In this document: positions 26,193 through 34,582 of the stretch, one piece after another | Numbering within the stretch: the stretch's first letter is position 1 | How the letters are laid out: each line of letters begins with the position of its first letter | Assembly (NCBI GenBank): GCA_051162045.1 | Contig: JBISDI010000005.1 | Strand: one strand, 5' to 3' | Source: Anaerozeibacter quisquiliarum | GTDB lineage: Bacteria; Bacillota; Clostridia; Christensenellales; Aristaeellaceae | Length of the DNA: 64,000 bases | Program-made: the position numbers and the translations under genes | Notes under the pieces: generated by a model | Told to the model about the DNA's origin: nothing | Databases searched by the model: none | Seen by the model: the letters and a program-made list of their open reading frames with translations, nothing else

Positions 26193-26246
26193 CATATCAA
26201 TCCGATATGTTTGGTATATTATATGGAGCGCGAGGCCGGATGTCAA
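26193..26246 (-). promoter_or_regulatory. Consensus promoter and dyad operator of the cymR-like/cysK/met operon
   Basis: On the minus strand TTGACA (26246-26241) and TATAAT (26223-26218) have a 17-bp spacer, an exact consensus. CATATC-N5-GATATG (26193-26209) is a perfect dyad lying just downstream of the -10, the place for a self-binding repressor. Confidence 0.8.
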
Positions 26247-26387
26247 TCCCTTTTTGCGGGTCGCAATGTTATGATTTTCCACCCGCGCCCCGTATGCCCT
26301 GGGCGTGCGCCGACGGCAGGCCCAAAACACGTGGGCGAAGTGCCTGGCGGAGGGTGGCGCGGCATAAAACATACTTCAGGGGCATGT

Positions 26388-26428
26388 AAAAGACGGAGCC
26401 GCGGCGCTCTTGGCGTTACGGCTCCGCC
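26388..26428 (-). terminator. Terminator of the second sugar operon
   Basis: On the minus strand GGCGGAGCCG (26428-26419) pairs with CGGCTCCGTC (26401-26392) with one wobble, then TTTT. It lies directly after the cupin-type isomerase gene and before the Rrf2 promoter. Confidence 0.8.
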
Positions 26429-26444
26429 TCGTTCTATGGCTCGA

Positions 26445-27638
26445 CTACGCCTGCGGGCGGTCGGGGTGCTCCGCGAAGTGGCGCAGCACCACCAGCGGCT
26501 CGGTGCCGGACAGGTTTTCGAACGTCACGCCGTCCTTGGCGGCCGATTCGGTGACGAAGTACTCGTCGCTGGTCAACTGTCCGAAGCGGATCATCGTCGG
26601 CGCGGACAGCTCCGCGCCGCCGATCCGGCCATGCCCCTGCACGCACAAGAGGCCGTAGGGCACCCGCTCGCGCAGCGTCACCCTATGCCCCGGCTCGACG
26701 GTCAGGCGCTTCGCGCCCGCGACCGGGCTCTTGTAGCAGATCCACTCGTCCAGATGACCCTCGCCCGCCTCGACGGCGAGCGGCTTCATGAAGCGGTTGA
26801 CGGAGAAATTCGGGTCCACGTTGAGCGCCCAGTCGATGACCTCCATCAGGTAGTCGTAGTCGCCGATCCTGTCCTCGGGGCAATTCTTCCAGAGCAGGTT
26901 CTCCGGCACCGCGTGGTCGAAGTACAGCACGCTTTGGTACATGGCGAACACGTCCGAGGCGAACTGCGGCTCGTAGGTGCACAGGCTGGCCGGCGCGTGC
27001 AGCACGCCCGGCGGCACGTCCCAGCCGGTGTCCATCGTCAGCTTGTAGGCGCGCGACAGCTCCAGCAGGTGGTTGTCGCCCTTGCCGAAGTCGATCAGCG
27101 CCTGCTTGACCTCGTCCTTTGTGACGCCCGGGTTGATGCCGAAGAAGGTGAACGGGAATTCCGCGCCGTAGTTGTTGTACTGGGCGGGGAAGAAGTACAT
27201 CTCCGGCTTGCCGCTCGCGCCGACGCGGGCGGCGTATTCGTCGTTGTGGTGGATGTGATGGGGAAGCGGGCCTCTGTTGTCGAAGAATTTTGAGAACATC
27301 GGCCAGCGGCCGTACTTCCCGTGCAGGTGCTCGCCGATGATCTCGGCGCCCAGCAACTCGACCGCCTCGATCAGCAATGCTTTCTTGCCGTCCGCGGTCA
27401 CGATGTAGCTCAGGCCCTCGTCACCGGGCGTCCCGGGGCCGTTGTCGGCGGGGGTTGTGGACGAGAACCAGCGCTCGTCGATGCCGCCGCGGGCGAGGCC
27501 CAGCGCGAAGTAATCGTCCGGGTGCAGCCGGAGCCGGCGACCCGGGCGGCAGAACGAGCGGGGCACCCAGTTGGGCGCGAGGCGTACGACGCCCTTGCCG
27601 TCATTGAGCGCCTGTTCGATGATGGCCCTCGGATTCAT
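26445..27638 (-). CDS. Cupin-fold protein related to type I mannose-6-phosphate isomerase
   Basis: A 397-residue protein whose core resembles type I phosphomannose isomerases. The metal-site motif PLPHHIHHNDEYA supplies two histidines and a glutamate; another histidine lies in PPGVLHAPA. A second beta-barrel domain covers about 300-397. ATG 27638 is chosen because GGAGGG lies 6 nt ahead; the ATG at 27644 directly abuts it. It is the last gene of the second LacI/ABC operon, beside a zinc dehydrogenase, so it probably isomerises the imported or oxidised sugar. The substrate is unknown and true Man-6-P activity is unproven. Confidence 0.8.
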   Translation of the reverse strand: MNPRAIIEQALNDGKGVVRLAPNWVPRSFCRPGRRLRLHPDDYFALGLARGGIDERWFSSTTPADNGPGTPGDEGLSYIVTADGKKALLIEAVELLGAEIIGEHLHGKYGRWPMFSKFFDNRGPLPHHIHHNDEYAARVGASGKPEMYFFPAQYNNYGAEFPFTFFGINPGVTKDEVKQALIDFGKGDNHLLELSRAYKLTMDTGWDVPPGVLHAPASLCTYEPQFASDVFAMYQSVLYFDHAVPENLLWKNCPEDRIGDYDYLMEVIDWALNVDPNFSVNRFMKPLAVEAGEGHLDEWICYKSPVAGAKRLTVEPGHRVTLRERVPYGLLCVQGHGRIGGAELSAPTMIRFGQLTSDEYFVTESAAKDGVTFENLSGTEPLVVLRHFAEHPDRPQA

Positions 27639-27654
27639 GTTCATCCCTCCTCGA

Positions 27655-28734
27655 TTAATCGATCAATACCATGGCCTTGGTCTTTTCGGGGCGCGTTCGG
27701 TCGGCCATCAACTCGATGCCCTCTCGAAGGCCGTCCAGCGGGAAGCGGTGGGTGACGAGGGCGGCGGCGTCCACCACATGGTCGCGCAGCGCGTTGAGCG
27801 CCGCGTCCCAGGTGTGGGGCGCGAGCCAGCTCACCAGGATGGACTTGTCCGCCGTGAGCGTCTTAAGCAGCGGCACCTTCAGCTCTGTGTCCGCGTCGGG
27901 CAGGCCGAAGTAGACGATCGTCGCGCCGCGGCCGCTGACCTCGAGCGCGCCGGAAAGCGCCTGCTCGGCGGCGGTCGCTACGATTACCCGGTCGGCCAGC
28001 GCGCCGCCCGCGGCTTCGACCGCGCCCACGGCGTCCCGGCCGTAATAGGGGGAGGCGGGATCGCGCGTGTTTATCAGGAAGTCCGCGCCCATCGCACCGG
28101 CCTTTTTGAGCGCGTAGTCGCTGGTGCCGATCATCGCGATCCGACCCGCACCCCGGGCGCGAATCAGCCGCGTCATCATCAGGCCGATGCTGCCCGGGCC
28201 GAAGATCACGACGTAGTCGCCCATTTGGACATCCAGCTTCTTCACGCCGCGCGCGGCGCAGGCCAGCGGTTCGCACAATGCCGCATCTTCAAAGGACACG
28301 CCCTCCGGGATCCTGTGCAGATGGGTGTAGTCGATCGCGGCGTATTGAGCGAACGCGCCGTCCGCGCTGACGCCGCTGACGCGGCTGTTGCGGCACAGGT
28401 GCACCTGGCCGCGCACGCAATCCGGGCAGACGCCGCAGTGCTGCACCGGATTGGCCAGCACGCGCTCGCCCGGCGCGAACAGGCCCAAGGCGGCGGGAAT
28501 CTCCCCGACCTCTTCGACGACGCCCGAGAATTCGTGCCCCAGGATCAGCGGACCCTTGCCGGTCTTGGTGTCCAGCGGGCTGCGACCGTAGTAGTAGGCC
28601 ACGTCGCTGCCGCAGATGCCGCAGGCGCGCACGCGCACCAGCACCTGGTTGGCGCCCACCTCGGGGATATCCACGGTCTCGGGCCTCATTTGCTTCGGCT
28701 CGTAGAACACCTGCGCCCGCATCTTGCCTTTCAT
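27655..28734 (-). CDS. Zinc-dependent medium-chain dehydrogenase (sorbitol/threonine dehydrogenase-like)
   Basis: A 359-residue NAD(P)-dependent polyol or sugar dehydrogenase. Catalytic zinc residues are in CGICGSD and GHEFSG. The structural zinc site has four cysteines in CGVCPDCVRGQVHLC. The cofactor loop is VIFGPGSIGLM. AAGGAGG lies 7 nt before ATG 28734, which overlaps the permease stop (ATGA). The upstream continuation of the frame lies within the permease gene and is not used. In this operon it likely oxidises the imported polyol or sugar before the isomerase-like enzyme acts. Confidence 0.92.
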   Translation of the reverse strand: MKGKMRAQVFYEPKQMRPETVDIPEVGANQVLVRVRACGICGSDVAYYYGRSPLDTKTGKGPLILGHEFSGVVEEVGEIPAALGLFAPGERVLANPVQHCGVCPDCVRGQVHLCRNSRVSGVSADGAFAQYAAIDYTHLHRIPEGVSFEDAALCEPLACAARGVKKLDVQMGDYVVIFGPGSIGLMMTRLIRARGAGRIAMIGTSDYALKKAGAMGADFLINTRDPASPYYGRDAVGAVEAAGGALADRVIVATAAEQALSGALEVSGRGATIVYFGLPDADTELKVPLLKTLTADKSILVSWLAPHTWDAALNALRDHVVDAAALVTHRFPLDGLREGIELMADRTRPEKTKAMVLID

Positions 28735-29699
28735 GCGATCGCCTCCTTGCCCAAGGTGGGTTTGCGCTTGATCTGCATAAGCACCGCGTCTGCCGAGACG
28801 ACCGCGATCAGGATCAACCCCTTGACCACATCCTGCCAGTTGGCCTGAACCTCCAGCCGCTGCAGGCCGTTGAACAGTACGCCCACCAGCAGCATGCCCC
28901 ACAGCGTGCGCGGCGCGCCGCCCCGGCCGCCTGACAGGCTCGTGCCGCCGATGACCACGCCGGCGACCACCGACATGGTCAGGTCGCCGCCGTAGAGCGA
29001 GTTGCCCGAGGACAGCCGCATCGCCATCAGGATGCCCGCCGCCGCCGTGGTGACGCCCAGGATCACGAACAGCATCGCCTTGTAGAAGTCCACGTTGATG
29101 CCCGCCATCTTGGCCACCGTCAAATTACCGCCGGTGGCATACACATTGCGCCCGAAGCGGGTGCGGCTGAGCGTAAGCCAGGAAAGGGCCAGCGCGCCCA
29201 AGAAGAACCAGGTGATGTTGGGCAGGCCCCAAACCTCGCCGTTGCCGAACGCGTTGAGATCGGCGTTCGGGTAGTTGATGGGCTTGCCGTTGGTGTAGGT
29301 CAGCGCGAAGCCCTTGAGCATCAGCATCATCGCCAGCGTGGCGACGAAGGCGTTGATCTTGAGCTTTGAGACCATGAAGCCGTTGAGCGCGCCCACCAGC
29401 GCGCCGGCGAAGAGGCAGGCAAGGATCGCCAGCGGCACGCCTGCGCGCTTGGCGATGTCGGTAAACAGAATCGTGGTCACGCCCATCAGCGAGCTGACCG
29501 ACAGGTCGAACTCGCCGCCGATGATCGATATCGTCATCGCGAAGGCCACCATGCCGTACAGCGAGATTTGAGCCAGGATGTTCTTTATATTGGACGCGGT
29601 CATGAAGCCGTCGGTGGTGAAGGTGAGCAGCGCCACCGCCGCGACCAGCGCCACGACGATGATGTTCCCCCGCAGGAATTTTCCGATGTTCGATTTCAT
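28731..29699 (-). CDS. Sugar ABC transporter permease 2 (RbsC type)
   Basis: A 322-residue membrane permease of the ribose class with about 9-10 hydrophobic helices. Family motifs include GGEFDLSVSSLMG and the ATPase-contact loop VAGVVIGGTSLSGGRGG. AAGGGGG lies 7 nt before the ATG, and only 4 nt separate it from the preceding permease. Two different permease genes in one operon suggest a heterodimeric channel, as in some AI-2 and rhamnose-type importers, unlike the single permease of the operon at 8-11 kb. Confidence 0.92.
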   Translation of the reverse strand: MKSNIGKFLRGNIIVVALVAAVALLTFTTDGFMTASNIKNILAQISLYGMVAFAMTISIIGGEFDLSVSSLMGVTTILFTDIAKRAGVPLAILACLFAGALVGALNGFMVSKLKINAFVATLAMMLMLKGFALTYTNGKPINYPNADLNAFGNGEVWGLPNITWFFLGALALSWLTLSRTRFGRNVYATGGNLTVAKMAGINVDFYKAMLFVILGVTTAAAGILMAMRLSSGNSLYGGDLTMSVVAGVVIGGTSLSGGRGGAPRTLWGMLLVGVLFNGLQRLEVQANWQDVVKGLILIAVVSADAVLMQIKRKPTLGKEAIA

Positions 29700-29703
29700 C
29701 GCG

Positions 29704-30681
29704 CTACCCCCTTCGCGCCTTTCGGCTCTTATTCATCACATCCAGCGCAAAGGCCAGCGCGATCACCAGGCCCTTGACGATCATCTGTGGGTAGGTGGAC
29801 AGGCCCAGCAGGTTCATCGCGTTGGACAGCACGCCCATGACCATCACGCCCACCAGCGTGTTGACGAAGCTGCCGCTGCCGCCCTTCATGCTTACGCCGC
29901 CCACGACGCAGGCGGCGATGGCGTCCAACTCGTAGCCCGTGCCGGCGGTCGGGTTGGCGCTCATCACGCGCGAGGGCAGCAGCACGCCCGCCACGCCGGA
30001 GATCAGCCCGCACAGCGTGAACGCTGCGGCGAAGTACAGCCCCACGTTGATGCCGCTGAGCCGGGCGGCGGCCGGGTTCGAGCCGACGAACATCAGCCTG
30101 CGGCCAAACGGCGTCAGCGTGAGCAGCGCCTGGCAGATGGCGATCAGCAGGAAGAATGCCCAGGCCGGGTTCGTACCCTTGCCGATCTGGGTGAATACGC
30201 CGGTGGCCGTCACCATCATGAATAGGCCGCCCTGTATAATCAGCGCCAGCGCCGCCAGGACCGATTGCGCGCCGTAGGTGATGATGAACGATTCGCCGAG
30301 CCGCCCGTTGATGCCCGCCAGCAGGCCGCCCTTGACGAGCCCGATGGCGCCCGCGGCCAGCACCGGCAGCGTGATGGCGGCCATCTCCCGGCCCTGATTG
30401 GCCAGTGTCACCGCGATGATGCCGATCAGCGACATCATCGCGCCCACCGACAGGTCGATGCAGCCCAACAGCAGCACAAAGGTTATGCCGCAGGCCAGGC
30501 AGCCAATCACCGAAATCTGGTTCAGGATGTTGCGGAAATTGGCGACCGTCAGAAACCGGGGATACAGGATGGCGACGACCGTCGACAGCGCCAGCATGAT
30601 AAGCGGGACTGCGTTGTTGCCGACAAAGTCAATCAACCGCGTCTTTGCGCTCGTGCGCGCCTTCGCGCCATGTTCCAGCAT
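29704..30681 (-). CDS. Sugar ABC transporter permease 1 (RbsC type)
   Basis: A 325-residue permease paralogous to its neighbour. The motif LLGCIDLSVGAMMS and the coupling loop AIAACVVGGVSMKGGSGS are present. Two adjacent in-frame ATGs (30684 and 30681) follow CGGAGGG; 30681 gives the better spacing. It starts 14 nt after the ATPase stop. It probably pairs with the permease encoded at 28731-29699. The cargo is unknown. Confidence 0.9.
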   Translation of the reverse strand: MLEHGAKARTSAKTRLIDFVGNNAVPLIMLALSTVVAILYPRFLTVANFRNILNQISVIGCLACGITFVLLLGCIDLSVGAMMSLIGIIAVTLANQGREMAAITLPVLAAGAIGLVKGGLLAGINGRLGESFIITYGAQSVLAALALIIQGGLFMMVTATGVFTQIGKGTNPAWAFFLLIAICQALLTLTPFGRRLMFVGSNPAAARLSGINVGLYFAAAFTLCGLISGVAGVLLPSRVMSANPTAGTGYELDAIAACVVGGVSMKGGSGSFVNTLVGVMVMGVLSNAMNLLGLSTYPQMIVKGLVIALAFALDVMNKSRKARRG

Positions 30682-30694
30682 CATAGTCCCTCCG

Positions 30695-32185
30695 TCATCC
30701 CAGCGCAAAGCGCATGATGTCCTCGGGTTTCAGGTCTTTGTGGTTGTCGACGCATGTGCGCAGCCTGCCTTCGTACATCACGGCGATCCGGTCGGACAGC
30801 GCGAAGATTTCCGGCAGCTCGGACGAGATCATGATGACTGCCTTGCCCCGCCGCACCAGCTCGTTAATCAGCAGGTAGATTTCATACTTTGCGCCCACGT
30901 CGATGCCGCGCGTCGGTTCGTCCAGGATCAGGATGTCGGCGTCGTTGTACAGCCACTTGGCCAGCACCACCTTCTGCTGGTTGCCACCGGAGAGCTGGTC
31001 GGCCCGCCGGTGGATCGAGGCGGTCTTGATGCCCAGTTCCCTGACCATGCGGCCGGCCTCGGCCGCCTCCCTGCGCCGACTGAGAAAGATGCCCCGGGAC
31101 ACGCGGGCGAGGTTGGTGACGGTGATGTTCTTCATGACGCTGAACTCGACCGCCAGCCCTTCCTCCTTGCGATCCTCCGGCACCAGGCCGATCGACAGCT
31201 TCTTGGCCTCCATCGTGGAGCGGATGGCCACCTTGCGGCCGTTCACGCGGAATTCGCCGCGCTCGACCTTGTCCGCGCCGAACACCGCACGCGCGATCTC
31301 CGTGCGGCCGGAGCCGACCAGGCCCGCCAGGCCCAGAATCTCGCCCCGGCGCAGCGTAAGGTTGATGTCCTTTAGAAAGCCGGGGGTGCACAGATCGCGT
31401 ATCTCGAGCAGCCCCTCGCCGATCGTGTGCGGCGTCCGTTCCGGGAATTCGATCTCCATGCTCCGGCCGACCATGTGCTCGATCAGCTGCGCCTTGGTGG
31501 TTTCGGCCACGTCTCGGGTGCACACGGCGCGGCCGTCGCGCAGCACCGTCAGCCGGTCGCAGATCTGATAGACTTCCTCGAGCCGGTGGGAGATGTAGAT
31601 GACGGTGACGCCTTGCCCCTTGAGAATGCGGATGATGTTGAACAGTTTGCGGATTTCCTCGGTGGTCAAGGTGGCGGTGGGCTCGTCCATTACGATCACC
31701 TTGGACGAATGCATCAGCGCCCGCGCGATTTCCACCATCTGCTTTTCGGCGATCGACAGTTCGGAGACCGGACGCAGCGGATCCATCTCAAAATCGATGC
31801 TCGCCATGAAGCGGGAGAACTCGCGGGCCATGCCCTTCCAGTCCACCGCCCCCCAGCGGTTGCGCCACAGCCGGCCGAGAAAGGCGTTTTCCACGGTGGT
31901 CAGCGTAGACACCAGGTTGAGCTCCTGAAAGATCAAGCTGACGCCGCCGTCCACCGCCATACGCGTGTTGGCAAAGCACACGGGCACGCCGTCCAGCAGG
32001 ATCTGGCCGGCGTCGGCAGGGTAGACGCCGGAGAAGACCTTCATCAGCGTGGACTTGCCCGCGCCGTTTTCGCCGAGCAGCGCGTGCACCTCGCCCCTCC
32101 GTACGCTGAAATCCACATTGTCGAGGGCGACGGTCGCGCCGAACTTCTTGGTGATGCCCCGCATCGAAAGCATGCAATCGTCCAC
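30695..32185 (-). CDS. Sugar ABC transporter ATPase, second operon (RbsA/MglA type)
   Basis: A 496-residue fused ATPase. Domain 1 has GENGAGKST, LSIAEKQMVEIARAL and MDEPTATL. Domain 2 has the degenerate P-loop GLVGSGRTEI, LSGGNQQKVVLAKWL and an intact LDEPTRGIDVGAK, unlike the Asn variant at 8285-9784. The start is unsettled: GTG 32185 has AGAGG about 11 nt ahead; ATG 32173 has GGTGGA at about 7 nt. The longer open frame upstream lies over the binding-protein gene and is rejected. The operon order is lacI, binding protein, ATPase, two permeases, dehydrogenase, isomerase. Confidence 0.92.
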   Translation of the reverse strand: MDDCMLSMRGITKKFGATVALDNVDFSVRRGEVHALLGENGAGKSTLMKVFSGVYPADAGQILLDGVPVCFANTRMAVDGGVSLIFQELNLVSTLTTVENAFLGRLWRNRWGAVDWKGMAREFSRFMASIDFEMDPLRPVSELSIAEKQMVEIARALMHSSKVIVMDEPTATLTTEEIRKLFNIIRILKGQGVTVIYISHRLEEVYQICDRLTVLRDGRAVCTRDVAETTKAQLIEHMVGRSMEIEFPERTPHTIGEGLLEIRDLCTPGFLKDINLTLRRGEILGLAGLVGSGRTEIARAVFGADKVERGEFRVNGRKVAIRSTMEAKKLSIGLVPEDRKEEGLAVEFSVMKNITVTNLARVSRGIFLSRRREAAEAGRMVRELGIKTASIHRRADQLSGGNQQKVVLAKWLYNDADILILDEPTRGIDVGAKYEIYLLINELVRRGKAVIMISSELPEIFALSDRIAVMYEGRLRTCVDNHKDLKPEDIMRFALG

Positions 32186-32247
32186 CGATTTTCCCACCTC
32201 TCGGGATTGCCCGGGGGTGCGTGCCCCCGGGCATGTCATACGCCGTC

Positions 32248-33201
32248 TTACCAGCCCCAGCCCTCCCACTCGGCCACGTTTTCCTGCGTGACCAACGGGC
32301 AGTTGCATTTGTACCATTGCTGGTCGCCGTTCTTGATCTTGCCGTCCATCACGGCCAAGACCGCCTCGACGCCCAGCTGCCCCTCTTCCTTGGCGGAGTG
32401 CAGCACCGAGCCGTACAGTTCGCCCGACTTGATCGCGGCGATGCCGACGTTGTTGGCGCCGGTGGACACGCACTTGAACTTGCCGGTGAGCCCCGCGGCG
32501 GCAATGGCCTGCTGCGCGCCCTGGAAGATGCCGTCGTCGTGGGTGTAGAGGAAGTCGATCTCCTCGCCGAAGCGCACGATGTAGTCCTGCATGATGGTCA
32601 TGGCCACCGCCGGATCCCAGCCGTCGACGTTCTGGGCGGCGAGGATTTCAATGCCCGGGTACTGGCTGACGTATTCCTCAAAGCCCTTCTGGCGGTTGGT
32701 GGCGGGGTCGGTGCCGGCCGCGCCCATCAGGCAGACCACCTTGGCGGTCTCGCCGACTTGATCGACGCAGGCCTTGCCGGCCACGCGGCCCATCTCCACG
32801 TTGTCCGGGCCGGCAAACACCGGGATGGTCTCGGCAACCGACGCGTCCACCTTGGAGTCGATGATCGCGTAGGCGACGCCCGACGCGTTGAGCGCGTTCA
32901 CGACCGAGATCGAACCCTCGGCATCCGCGGGGAAGTAGATGATGCCGTCGTAGCCCTGGTCGATTGCGGTCTTGATCTGGTCGAGCTGCACGGAGGCGTC
33001 GGCCTGGCCGTCCACGATCGTCAACTCGATGTTGTTTTCCTCGGCGGTTTTCATCGCCTGCGCGTTGAGGGGAGAGCAGAAGGGCGCGGTGAAGAAGGCG
33101 TTGGTGAAGAACACCTTGCGCTTGGCGGTCTCGGCGCCGGCGAGGCTTGTGCAGGACGCGACCAGCAGTACGCACAGAAAGATCGAGAGAAGCCGCTTCA
33201 T
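32248..33201 (-). CDS. Sugar ABC transporter substrate-binding protein, probable lipoprotein
   Basis: A 317-residue type-I binding protein (ribose class). The signal region MKRLLSIFLCVLLVASC has a plausible lipobox VASC, which would anchor it by diacylglyceryl-cysteine; an AGA signal-peptidase I site just after it is an alternative. The mature domain contains NAFFTAPFCSPLNAQAM and a DGIIYFPAD segment typical of ligand-binding loops. GAGGAGGG lies 9 nt before ATG 33201; TTG 33207 is less likely. It lies 125 nt after the lacI gene and 62 nt before the ATPase. Confidence 0.9.
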   Translation of the reverse strand: MKRLLSIFLCVLLVASCTSLAGAETAKRKVFFTNAFFTAPFCSPLNAQAMKTAEENNIELTIVDGQADASVQLDQIKTAIDQGYDGIIYFPADAEGSISVVNALNASGVAYAIIDSKVDASVAETIPVFAGPDNVEMGRVAGKACVDQVGETAKVVCLMGAAGTDPATNRQKGFEEYVSQYPGIEILAAQNVDGWDPAVAMTIMQDYIVRFGEEIDFLYTHDDGIFQGAQQAIAAAGLTGKFKCVSTGANNVGIAAIKSGELYGSVLHSAKEEGQLGVEAVLAVMDGKIKNGDQQWYKCNCPLVTQENVAEWEGWGW

Positions 33202-33326
33202 AGACAAATACCCTCCTCATAGATGTCGGTGATTGGTATCAGGGAATGCGGCGCGATGAATGGACGTCGGCCCTCCTTTCAGAATGGTCTTTCTTGGCGA
33301 ATTCAGAGCCGTTTATGCGGCTCGGG

Positions 33327-34370
33327 CTACCACTTTTGCAGGTTCAAGTCGTCGACCTTGCTTGTGTCGGTCGAGCGTCGGACGATCAGCCGGGCGTTGA
33401 GCCGGGTCTTGAGCGGCGGCTTCTGCCCCTGCCGCCGTTCGGAGAGCAGCCGTACCGCGAGATAGCCCATCTGATAGATCGGGTACTGCACCGTGGTCAG
33501 GTTGGGCTCGATCAGCCCGGCCACGAACAGGTTGTCAAAGCCGGCCACGGCCACGTCCTCGGGCACGCGCAACCCCTGCCGACGGATGGCCTTGACCGCG
33601 CCGACGGCCATCTGGTCGTTGGCGCTGAAGACGGCGGTGGCTTTCAACCCCTTGGCAAAAAACTCGTCCATCGCCGCGTAGCCGGACAGCGGCGAAAAGT
33701 CCCCCTTGAGAACCAGGTGCTCGTCCACCGCGATGCCGTGATCGAGCAGCGCCGTCCGGTAGCCCCGCGCGCGCAGCGCCGAATGCGGGAAGACATCCGA
33801 GCCGCAGATGTGCGCAATTTGCCGGTGACCGAGGGCGATCAGGTGCTCGGTGGCTTCATAGGAGGTCGTATAGTTGTCCACGTAGATTTGGTAGAAGAAG
33901 TCGCTCTTGAGCGCCCGGCTGAGCACCACGACGTTGCCGCCGCGGGGCTCCATCGCCGAGCGGATCTCCTCGAAGTACGCCTCCTCGTCGCTCAGCGGGC
34001 AGACCGAGTCCAAGATGAGGTCGTTCACGCCCCGGGCGATCAGCGCGCGAACCAGCTCGCGCTCCTTTTCCCAACTGCGGCAGGAGTCGCTCAGTTGGAT
34101 CGTGTAGCCGAACTCGGTCGCCGCCTCGGTGATGCCGTTGAGCAGCGGCGGGAAGAACGAGCTGTAGATGCCCGGCAGGATCACGCAAACCATGAGGGCC
34201 GCGCGTGGGCGCTGACGCCCGCGCTTCTTGGGCGTATACCCGAGCTGCTCCATCGCGGCCAACACGCGCGCCTTGAGGTGCGGGCTCACGTACTTCTCGC
34301 CCTTGAGCACCGCAGAGACCGTCGAGATCGACACATGCGCGGCTGCCGCCACATCACGGATGTTTTTCAT
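33327..34370 (-). CDS. LacI-family repressor of the second sugar operon
   Basis: A 347-residue LacI-type regulator. The DNA-binding helices are MKNIRDVAAAAHVSISTVSA, followed by a linker and a basic KKRGRQRPR stretch. The effector domain ends with VAVAGFDNLFVAGLIEP and a C-terminal RRSTDTSKV tail. It heads the operon, with its own promoter at 34411-34439. The nearest GGAG is about 15 nt before the ATG, so translation may be weak, suited to a repressor. No convincing operator palindrome was found. Confidence 0.92.
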   Translation of the reverse strand: MKNIRDVAAAAHVSISTVSAVLKGEKYVSPHLKARVLAAMEQLGYTPKKRGRQRPRAALMVCVILPGIYSSFFPPLLNGITEAATEFGYTIQLSDSCRSWEKERELVRALIARGVNDLILDSVCPLSDEEAYFEEIRSAMEPRGGNVVVLSRALKSDFFYQIYVDNYTTSYEATEHLIALGHRQIAHICGSDVFPHSALRARGYRTALLDHGIAVDEHLVLKGDFSPLSGYAAMDEFFAKGLKATAVFSANDQMAVGAVKAIRRQGLRVPEDVAVAGFDNLFVAGLIEPNLTTVQYPIYQMGYLAVRLLSERRQGQKPPLKTRLNARLIVRRSTDTSKVDDLNLQKW

Positions 34371-34410
34371 GTTCGCAAATGTTAACTCCAGCTTATTTCT
34401 CTATGCGAGA

Positions 34411-34439
34411 ATGATAGCATCGAGCGCATGATTCGTCAA
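34411..34439 (-). promoter_or_regulatory. Sigma-A promoter of the second lacI gene
   Basis: On the minus strand TTGACG (34439-34434) and TATCAT (34416-34411) are separated by 17 bp, about 40 nt before the lacI start. Confidence 0.7.
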
Positions 34440-34527
34440 GGGATTTTGGTGATGTGCAGAATATTTTAATGTTTAGGTCCGGGGGTTGCCGGATATGACG
34501 GAGATGATGCTTGAAATGCTCTGATAC

Positions 34528-34567
34528 AAAAAGCGTAGAGAACTTTGCGCCGCATTGTTCTCTACGC
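34528..34567 (-). terminator. Intrinsic terminator of the ABC-F gene
   Basis: On the minus strand GCGTAGAGAAC (34567-34557) and GTTCTCTACGC (34543-34533) pair over 11 bp without mismatch and are followed by TTTTT. It lies 16 nt after the ABC-F stop. Confidence 0.9.
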
Positions 34568-34582
34568 GCTGCGACACAATGA

